From assembly GCF_039540375.1 (NCBI RefSeq), contig NZ_BAABEX010000008.1, positions 69,215-133,214 on the forward strand: a stretch of 64,000 bases of DNA, written 5' to 3'. This DNA is from Acidovorax_G lacteus. GTDB lineage: Bacteria > Pseudomonadota > Gammaproteobacteria > Burkholderiales > Burkholderiaceae_C. The notes under the pieces are model-generated. The model saw only the letters and a program-made list of their open reading frames with translations. It was not told the origin of the DNA and searched no databases. Position numbers and translations under genes: made by a program. How positions within the stretch are numbered: the first letter of the stretch is position 1; each line of letters starts with the position of its first letter. Below are positions 55,281 through 62,057 of the stretch, piece after piece.

Positions 55281-56089
55281 CACAGACCTTCAGAGGAGTC
55301 ATGGCGCCACCGCCAGAAGCCGGCCAGCGCACACAGCAGCGGGATCCCCATGGCGAATGGGGCAATGGCACGGGTTTCCACAGGCACGCCCCAGATCATC
55401 TGGAACACCATCCCACTTGCGTAGATACCCATGGGCAGCAGCACCATCAACGGATGCGGCGCAGCCACCTCGGGGCGGCTGCGCTGGTTCCAGCGGAACA
55501 CGCTCAGGATCACGAACGAGACAAACACCCAGCCCACAAAGCCCTGCATGGTTTCACCGAACCAGCTGCCTTTTTTGAGCATGTCCCAGGCGTGCAGATG
55601 GAACACCAGGTACGGGTCGGCGCCGAGGTCGAACGCCGTGACGATCATGCCGCCCAAAAGAGCCAGGAACAGCAGGCCTGGCAGGCCGTGGCTTCCCGCC
55701 ATGGTCACAGGGCGTTGCCAGACGATCAGGTTGGCCATGATGAAACCCGCGTACGTGAGTGCGAACCACATCATGGGAATCACCAGGGGCACATCTCCCA
55801 GACGCAGGCCCAGCAGCGGTGTGTAGGTGTAATCACCGAAAAACCAGCCCAGGGTGGAGCCCAGCTGTTCGGCCAGCCAACCGAGGCCGCATGCCACCGC
55901 CACAAACCGAAGCGCAGGCCCATGGCCCAACACCTGGGAGGCACTGGCCCAGCAGGCCGCGAACATCAGCAGCGAGGCTGCGACGATGGCCAGGGTGACA
56001 GGGTTGTGGCTCTGCCATGCGGTTGCCAGCATGGCAACTGCCAGCGGCAGGAACATCAGCAGGGGCAGGCGGGACGGGTGTGGTCGCAT
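55280..56089 (-). CDS. Carotenoid biosynthesis membrane protein (CruF family)
   Basis: A 269-residue inner-membrane protein with about seven hydrophobic segments. VPLVIPMMWFALTYAGFIMANLIV and GGMIVTAFDLGADPYLV are landmarks of the CruF/DUF422 family, where characterised members hydrate the 1,2 double bond of carotenoid ends. No crtB, crtI or other carotenoid gene is present in the window. It heads an operon with the oxygenase and 7TM-DISM cyclase B. Confidence 0.85.
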   Translation of the reverse strand: MRPHPSRLPLLMFLPLAVAMLATAWQSHNPVTLAIVAASLLMFAACWASASQVLGHGPALRFVAVACGLGWLAEQLGSTLGWFFGDYTYTPLLGLRLGDVPLVIPMMWFALTYAGFIMANLIVWQRPVTMAGSHGLPGLLFLALLGGMIVTAFDLGADPYLVFHLHAWDMLKKGSWFGETMQGFVGWVFVSFVILSVFRWNQRSRPEVAAPHPLMVLLPMGIYASGMVFQMIWGVPVETRAIAPFAMGIPLLCALAGFWRWRHDSSEGL

Positions 56090-56100
56090 GGTGGGCCCAA

Positions 56101-56130
56101 GTTTGTATCACACTGTAATTTATGTGACAT
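56101..56130. promoter_or_regulatory. AT-rich promoter/operator candidate upstream of cruF
   Basis: An island of AT-rich DNA 12 bases before the cruF start contains TCACA (56109-56113) and TGTGA (56124-56128) as an inverted repeat with a 10-base centre, plus TTTGTATCA (56102-56110), shared with 51833-51841. It is the only such stretch in the intergenic region 56090-56190 and is likely the control region of the operon. Confidence 0.45.
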
Positions 56131-56190
56131 TCCGCGAACTAGAGGAATCTCCCGGATTGTCGGGCGTCCCCCCGGCAAACCGCTGCTGCT

Positions 56191-57024
56191 TCAGCGCGAC
56201 GCATGGCGACCTGATGCGGCGGCCGATGCCAGGTTCAGCAGGGCCGCCTCCATCGCAGCCGCGGTGGCTTCGGGCTGCTCCATGGGAAACAGATGCGAGC
56301 CGTCCAGCATCGTGGTGCGGCCGCCTGTGACGCGCATCGTCATACCCATGCCCACCTGGCGCATCTCGTCCGACTGCAGCCCGCCGATGAACGCCACGGG
56401 GCAGCGCAGTGGCTGGGCACGCAACAAGCGCGCCAGGTTGTGGGGCAAGGTGTTGTAGATGGCCGTTTCCACGTCGCGGTCGAAGTGCAGCACGCGCTGC
56501 CCGTCTTCGTCGCGCAGTCCGTGGTCAATGTAGTCCTGCAGCACCTGCGGGTTCCAGCGTGCAAACGCTTTCTTGCGGCGAAAGTGCTCCAGCGCTTCGG
56601 CGTTGTCGGCCCAGCGGTAGCGGCGCTGGCGGCTCACCTTGCCGGGCGAGATCGATCCGACGACTTGCGTGTGCTTGGCCACGCCCAGCGCATTGGCGCG
56701 CCAGCCGCCAATCAGCGGCGAGTCGAGCATGACCACGCCGCGCACCAGATCGGGGTGGCGAGAGGCGGTCATCACGCTCAAAAATCCGCCGAGCGAATGT
56801 CCAGCCAGAAACACCGGGCCGCCGTGCTCGCGTACGCGCTCGGCCGCAAAGTCGGCCAGTTGCTGCACCAGGTGCGGCCAGTTGTTGGTGACGGGGTAGG
56901 CCGGGTCGTGGCCAAAACGGTCGATGGCCGACACCGCAAAGCCGCGCGCGCGCAGCAGCCCGAACAGCAGGCGGTAGGTACCCGCCGGGAAGCTGTTGGC
57001 GTGGGAGAACACAAGGGGCAGCAT
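56191..57024 (-). CDS. Alpha/beta-hydrolase fold protein
   Basis: A 277-residue soluble hydrolase. The nucleophile elbow is GHSLGG, preceded by the oxyanion region (LVFSHANSFPAGTYR), and the late GSHLFPMEQPE provides the catalytic histidine. It resembles esterase/lipase-type single-domain hydrolases; the substrate is unknown. The start is the ATG at 57024, 13 bases after the Anbu stop, so the two are probably cotranscribed. Confidence 0.92.
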   Translation of the reverse strand: MLPLVFSHANSFPAGTYRLLFGLLRARGFAVSAIDRFGHDPAYPVTNNWPHLVQQLADFAAERVREHGGPVFLAGHSLGGFLSVMTASRHPDLVRGVVMLDSPLIGGWRANALGVAKHTQVVGSISPGKVSRQRRYRWADNAEALEHFRRKKAFARWNPQVLQDYIDHGLRDEDGQRVLHFDRDVETAIYNTLPHNLARLLRAQPLRCPVAFIGGLQSDEMRQVGMGMTMRVTGGRTTMLDGSHLFPMEQPEATAAAMEAALLNLASAAASGRHASR

Positions 57025-57037
57025 GGGCGGCAGTGGA

Positions 57038-57862
57038 TCAGACCAGCTTTTCGGACACGGTGGTGATCTTCTTGAGCGGCTTGCTGCGCGGGGACGGCAC
57101 GATGATGGGCACGTTGGACGCTCCCGCCCAGGCCGGGTCTTCGATGCTGTCAAAGACCTCGCGCAGCTTCTGGCCCCAGTTCTCGCGCAGCATGCGGAAG
57201 TAGGGGTTCTGCTCGTCGATGCAGACGATCTTGTCGGTCGAAAAGCGTCCTTCTTCGTACACCACCAGGTCGAGCGGAAGACCCACCGACAGGTTGGACT
57301 TGAGCGTGCTGTCCATCGACACCAGCGCGCACTTGGCGGCCTCGTTCAGCGGTGTTTCGGGCGTGAGCACGCGGTCCAGCACGGGCTTGCCGTACTTGGA
57401 TTCGCCGACCTGGAAGTACGGTGTTTCCGAGGTGGCCTCGATGAAGTTGCCGGCCGAATACACCTGGAACAGCCGCATGCCCTCGCCGCGGATCTGGCCG
57501 CCAAACAGCAGCGACACGTTGAAATCCACACCCGAGCGCTTGAGCGCCGCGCCGTCGCGCTCGTGCACATGCCGCACCGCCGCGCCCAGCACGCGGGCGG
57601 CGTCGAACATGCTGCGCGCATTCCAGATGGTCACAGGCTCGCCGTCGGCCTCGTCCTTGATCTGGGTGGTCTGCAGAATCTCGCGCACCGACTGCGAGAT
57701 GCTGAGGTTGCCAGCCGACAGCAGCACCATGAAGCGATCGCCGGCCTTTTCATAGACCATCATCTTGCGAAAAGAGCTGATCTGGTCGAGCCCGGCGTTG
57801 GTACGCGAATCCGACAGGAACACGAGACCGGCGTTGAGTTTGATGGCGACGCAGTACGTCAT
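57038..57862 (-). CDS. Anbu-type proteasome homologue (proteasome-type protease)
   Basis: A 274-residue Ntn-hydrolase related to HslV and the 20S beta subunit. After removal of the initiator methionine the N-terminus is the catalytic threonine (TYCVAIKLNAGLVFLSDSRTNAG); the partners Asp17 and Lys32 (mature numbering) are present. Length and the GQIRGEGMRLFQVYSAGNFIEA core match Anbu. The start at 57862 is chosen because it places the threonine second; upstream frame is repeat-derived. The usual Anbu neighbours (ATP-grasp, alpha-E, transglutaminase genes) are absent here. Confidence 0.9.
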   Translation of the reverse strand: MTYCVAIKLNAGLVFLSDSRTNAGLDQISSFRKMMVYEKAGDRFMVLLSAGNLSISQSVREILQTTQIKDEADGEPVTIWNARSMFDAARVLGAAVRHVHERDGAALKRSGVDFNVSLLFGGQIRGEGMRLFQVYSAGNFIEATSETPYFQVGESKYGKPVLDRVLTPETPLNEAAKCALVSMDSTLKSNLSVGLPLDLVVYEEGRFSTDKIVCIDEQNPYFRMLRENWGQKLREVFDSIEDPAWAGASNVPIIVPSPRSKPLKKITTVSEKLV

Positions 57863-57975
57863 GAGGGCTTGCACTGAAGACAAAACCGCCAAGTGTAGTG
57901 TGCGGGGGCGGCGGTTCGGGGTCGCGCATGCGCGGTGTGCAGGAGCGCATCCGGGGCGCCACACCCTGTCGGGAT

Positions 57976-58031
57976 GGTTGCTATAAAATATATAGCTAAA
58001 AATCAAGCCCAGATGAGCACAAGCTGCTTAA
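57976..58031 (-). repeat. Dispersed hairpin repeat, copy 5 (upstream of Anbu gene)
   Basis: On the minus strand it reads TTTTAAGCAGCTTGTGCTC, a centre ending GGGCTTGATTTT, then AGCTATATATTTTATAGCAAC, aligned with copies 2-4. It lies between the cyclase stop (58047) and the Anbu start, in the Anbu promoter region. Confidence 0.8.
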
Positions 58032-58046
58032 AAGACAGTTGTTCAC

Positions 58047-59159
58047 TCAGGCGGTGCCTGGAGGGTGATCCAGACGTCGGAACACCGTGACACGGTTGCG
58101 TCCCTGGGCTTTGGCCTCGTACATGGCCTGGTCGGCCATGCGCTGGATGTCTTCCACCGTGTGCCCTGCGTGCAGACCGCTGGCCACCCCGATACTGGCC
58201 GTCACGCGCAGGCGCTCAGGGCCGATGTCCGGAAGGAGGGCCTCCACCGTCTCACGCAGGCTTTCGGCCAGCACCTGGGCGCCTTTGGCATCCGTGTCGG
58301 GCAGAAACACCGAGAACTCTTCCCCGCCGATGCGGGCCACGATATCGGAACCCCGCACGCCTCCGGCCAGCGCCTGTGCCACGCTCTGCAGCACGATGTC
58401 GCCTGCGGCGTGGCCGTGGCGGTCGTTGATCGACTTGAAATGGTCGAGGTCGATGAACAGCACGGCCCATGGCGCGCCGCGCCGCCGCGTGGACACCAGC
58501 ACCTGGTTGCAGCGCTCGTGGTAGGCGCGCGCGTTGAGCAGCCCGGTCAGCGCGTCGGTGGTCGCCAGGTCGCGCAGCCGCTCTTTGGAGGCTTGCAGCC
58601 GCCAGTAGAACGACAGCGAGCGCGCGCGGTAAATATGGAACAGAAAGGCCAGCAGGCCCAGGCCCATGATGCCGCCCACGAGTTCGGTGCCGGTGTACGG
58701 GGCCACAAAATACGGATTGCCCAGCGCCAGCAGCAGGATGGAGCAGGCGGTGACAAACGCACCCGCGCGCTGGCCCAGCAGGATGTACACGCAGGGCACG
58801 TTGATGAAGAGCCACACCACCCGCAGTGCGTCGTTGGGCACCAGCACCAGGGCCGACGTGCAGACCGCAAAGCACACAGCCTCCATCGTCCAGGCCGCGG
58901 TCGCAAAGCGCTCTTTGTGCCCGCGCAGCATCAGCCAGACCGACAGCGACACCACAATGTTGGCCACCAGCGCCAGATAACGCAGCGGGGCCACGTCACG
59001 CTCGACCAGCAGCAGTGCGCCCAGAAAGAACAGCACCGTGGCCACCACGGCCAGGATCAGCACGATCAGGAACTTGTACTGGAACTCCAGGTATTCCTCG
59101 CGCTCTTCGAAGCGCGTGTCACCGAACAGACACCGCTGGATCTGGCTCTTGCGCTGCAC
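58047..59159 (-). CDS. Membrane diguanylate cyclase (GGDEF)
   Basis: A 370-residue protein. About six hydrophobic segments occupy residues 25-190; the rest is a GGDEF domain with DALTGLLNARAY, FIDLDHFKSINDRHGHAAGD and the active-site variant RIGGEEF, which is fully functional in known cyclases. The start is a GTG at 59159; no better start is visible. The membrane part lacks a recognised sensory domain. It probably raises c-di-GMP in response to a membrane signal. Confidence 0.92.
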   Translation of the reverse strand: MQRKSQIQRCLFGDTRFEEREEYLEFQYKFLIVLILAVVATVLFFLGALLLVERDVAPLRYLALVANIVVSLSVWLMLRGHKERFATAAWTMEAVCFAVCTSALVLVPNDALRVVWLFINVPCVYILLGQRAGAFVTACSILLLALGNPYFVAPYTGTELVGGIMGLGLLAFLFHIYRARSLSFYWRLQASKERLRDLATTDALTGLLNARAYHERCNQVLVSTRRRGAPWAVLFIDLDHFKSINDRHGHAAGDIVLQSVAQALAGGVRGSDIVARIGGEEFSVFLPDTDAKGAQVLAESLRETVEALLPDIGPERLRVTASIGVASGLHAGHTVEDIQRMADQAMYEAKAQGRNRVTVFRRLDHPPGTA

Positions 59160-59247
59160 CGTGCTCCGCCCCCTGGCCCCCTGCGCTCATCGAGTCCGCG
59201 CAACAGGGGGCACGCCGCACGGGTGGCTGCGCACAGCAGCCCATACC

Positions 59248-61860
59248 TCATGGTAGCGCCATGCGCTTGAGCTGATACAGCAGGTCTAGCGCCTCGCGCG
59301 GACTCAGCGTGTCGGGCTGGATCTGTGCCAGGGCCGCCTCCAGCGCCGTGGGGCCCACCGCTTCGGGTGCTGGGGGCGGGGCGAACAGGTCCACCTGGCG
59401 CTCTGCTGCCCCGGCCCGTTCCTCCAGCGCGGCCAGCGTATGACGCGCATGGTGCAGCACCGGCGCGGGCATGCCCGCAAGCTTGGCCACCTGGATGCCG
59501 TAGCTGCGGCTGGCCGGGCCGGGCTGGATTTCGTGCAGGAACACGATGTCGGAGCCGGCCTCGGTGGCGCTGACGTGCATGTTCACCGCATGGCGCGCTC
59601 GCGCGGGAAGTTCGGTCAACTCAAAATAGTGCGTGGCAAACAGCACGAAGGCACGCGTCTTGTCATGCAGGTGCGTGGCAATGCCGCTGGCCAGCGCCAG
59701 GCCGTCAAAGGTGCTGGTGCCGCGGCCGATCTCGTCCATCAGCACCAGGCTGTGCGGTGTGGCGCTGTGCAGGATTTGCGCCGCCTCGGTCATCTCCAGC
59801 ATGAAGGTGGACTGCGCGTTGGCCAGGTCGTCGGCCGCGCCAATGCGCGTGTGGATGGCGTCGATGGGCCCGAGCCGGCACGCCGCCGCGGGCACATGGC
59901 TGCCCATGCAGGCCAGCAGCACGATCAGCGCCACCTGGCGCATGTAGGTGGACTTGCCGCCCATGTTGGGGCCGGTGATCACCTGCATGCGCGTGTTGGC
60001 ATTCAGCCGCGTGTGGTTGGCAATGAAGCTGCCGTTGGCGGTTTCGGCCAGGCGTGCTTCCACCACCGGGTGGCGGCCGGCCTCGATCTCGATGCAGGGC
60101 TCGGCCACGAACTGCGGCGCGCACCAGCCCAGCGTGGCGGCGCGCTCGGCCAGGGTGCACAACACGTCGAGCGTGGCCAGCGCCTGCGCCAGCCGCGTGA
60201 GTGCGCGCACATGGGGCTGCAGCGCGTCCAGCAGTTGCTCGTACAGCCACTTTTCGCGCGCCAGCGCGCGCTCCTGCGCCGACAGGGCCTTGTCTTCAAA
60301 GGCCTTGAGCTCGGGCGTGATGAAGCGCTCGGCGTTTTTCAGCGTCTGGCGGCGGCGGTAGTCCTCGGGCACGCTGGCCAGGTGGCTGCTCGTCACCTCG
60401 ATGTAGAAGCCGTGCACCTTGTTGAACTGCACGCGCAGGTTGGGGATGCCGGTGCGCGCTTTCTCGCGCACCTCCAGGTCCAGCAGAAAGCTGTCGCAAT
60501 TGCTCTGGATGCCGCGCAGCTCGTCCAGCTCGGCGTCAAAGCCGTCGGCGATCACGCCTCCGTCGCGCACCAGGGCTGCGGGCTCTTCGGCCAGCGCGCG
60601 CTGCAGCAGCGCCACGCAGTCGGGCGGCGGCATCAGGTCGGCAAAGATGCGGGCCAAAAACGGGTCTTGTGCTTGTCCCTGCTGGGCGAACTGCTCTGTT
60701 TTTAGTAGTGTTTTGGCCAAACCGACCAACTCGCGCGGGCGCACCTGGCGCAGTGCCGTGCGGGCGGTGATGCGTTCCACATCGCTCACGCCGCGCAGCA
60801 GGCCGCGCAGTACGCTGAACGGCCCGCTGCTGCCGCCTGCGCCACGCAGCGCCTGTGTGGCGGCCAGGCGTTCGCGGGCGATGCCGCGGTCGCGCGGGGG
60901 CTCCAGCAGCCAGCTGCGCAGCAGGCGGCTGCCCATGCCCGTCATGCAGGTGTCTAGCAGCGACAGCAGCGTGGGCGCGTCGTCGCCGCGCAGGGTCTTG
61001 ACCAACTCCAGGTTGCGCCGCGTGGTCAGCGGCAGGTCGATGCGGTCGTCCTCGCGCTGCACCTGCACGCTGTGCACATGCGACAGCGCCCGGCCCTGGG
61101 TGTGTTCGGCATACGCCAGCAGCCCGGCCGCCGCGGCGTGGGCCACGGCCAGGTCTTGGGCGCCCCAGGCTTGCAGGCTGGCTGCGCCCAGCAGCTCCAG
61201 CAGCTTGCGCGCGCCCAGCGGGCCGTCAAACTGCCAGTCGGGCCGCGGCGACATCGGGCACTGGAACACACCGGCCTGCCGCAACTGCTGCAGGCCCGAC
61301 TCGAAGCGCTCGGTCACCCCGGCGCTGTAGATCACTTCGCTCGGGTGGGCAATCGTGATCCAGCGTGCGAGGTCTTCGGTCGCGCACTCTGCCAGGAACA
61401 CGCGGCCCTGCGTCACGCTGAGCCAGGCCAGGCCGCAGCGCGCGCGCGGGCCCGGGTGCACGGCCAGCAGCATGGCCTCGGCCTTGTCGGACAGCAGCTC
61501 GGCATCGGTCAGCGTGCCGGGCGTGACCACGCGCACCACCTTGCGCTCCACCGGGCCCTTGCTGGCGCCCACTTCGCCCACCTGCTCGCAGATGGCCACG
61601 GATTCGCCGAGCTTGATCAGCCGCGCGAGGTAGTTTTCGAGTGCATGGAAGGGCACGCCTGCCATCGTCACGGGCTGGCCAGCCGACTGACCCCGCTGCG
61701 TCAGCGTGATGTCGAGCAACCGCGCGGCCTTTTCAGCGTCGGCATAGAACAGCTCATAGAAGTCGCCCATGCGATAGAACACCAGCGTGTCCGGATACCC
61801 AGCCTTCAGGGCCAGGTACTGCTGCATCATGGGGGTGTGTTGTTCGGGCGTCGCAGACAT
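59248..61860 (-). CDS. mutS: DNA mismatch repair protein MutS
   Basis: An 870-residue mismatch-recognition ATPase. The mismatch-contacting FYRMGDFYELF loop is near residue 28. The ATPase has Walker A GPNMGGKSTYMRQ, Walker B LVLMDEIGRGTSTFDG and the ATHYFEL motif, then the helix-turn-helix. The length is that of full MutS. In the middle (60666-60716) the coding strand passes through a low-GC stretch that resembles the dispersed repeat and encodes LLKTEQFAQQGQAQD. No mutL is nearby, as is normal. Confidence 0.96.
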   Translation of the reverse strand: MSATPEQHTPMMQQYLALKAGYPDTLVFYRMGDFYELFYADAEKAARLLDITLTQRGQSAGQPVTMAGVPFHALENYLARLIKLGESVAICEQVGEVGASKGPVERKVVRVVTPGTLTDAELLSDKAEAMLLAVHPGPRARCGLAWLSVTQGRVFLAECATEDLARWITIAHPSEVIYSAGVTERFESGLQQLRQAGVFQCPMSPRPDWQFDGPLGARKLLELLGAASLQAWGAQDLAVAHAAAAGLLAYAEHTQGRALSHVHSVQVQREDDRIDLPLTTRRNLELVKTLRGDDAPTLLSLLDTCMTGMGSRLLRSWLLEPPRDRGIARERLAATQALRGAGGSSGPFSVLRGLLRGVSDVERITARTALRQVRPRELVGLAKTLLKTEQFAQQGQAQDPFLARIFADLMPPPDCVALLQRALAEEPAALVRDGGVIADGFDAELDELRGIQSNCDSFLLDLEVREKARTGIPNLRVQFNKVHGFYIEVTSSHLASVPEDYRRRQTLKNAERFITPELKAFEDKALSAQERALAREKWLYEQLLDALQPHVRALTRLAQALATLDVLCTLAERAATLGWCAPQFVAEPCIEIEAGRHPVVEARLAETANGSFIANHTRLNANTRMQVITGPNMGGKSTYMRQVALIVLLACMGSHVPAAACRLGPIDAIHTRIGAADDLANAQSTFMLEMTEAAQILHSATPHSLVLMDEIGRGTSTFDGLALASGIATHLHDKTRAFVLFATHYFELTELPARARHAVNMHVSATEAGSDIVFLHEIQPGPASRSYGIQVAKLAGMPAPVLHHARHTLAALEERAGAAERQVDLFAPPPAPEAVGPTALEAALAQIQPDTLSPREALDLLYQLKRMALP
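60666..60716. repeat. Possible diverged repeat copy inside mutS
   Basis: The plus strand reads CTTGTGCTTGTCCCTGCTGG, then AACTGCTCTGTTTTTAG, sharing CTTGTGCTT and the GCT-(AT-rich) tail with copy 3. It has a markedly lower GC content than the flanking mutS sequence. The match is partial, so this is a candidate only. Confidence 0.4.
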
Positions 61861-62057
61861 GGGGCAGGCGGGGCGGGGGCGGCGGGCGTGAGCGCAGCAC
61901 TGTATAGCAGTTCAGTCCACCGGGTTTCCCCGTGGTGGTGGGCGCTTGGATGGTTTGGCGTGCGTGTTACCTTTTGACATACTGTGGGGCTGCACGGCGC
62001 CCGCCGTGCGCAACGGCGCATGCCATGCGCGGGTTCAAGAAAGGATGCGGAGCCAAC

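Noticed and set aside
61861..62057. A standard promoter for the PAS-GGDEF-EAL gene
   Set aside because: TTGACA at 61974 is perfect, but the region 16-19 bases downstream is GC-rich with no -10 box.
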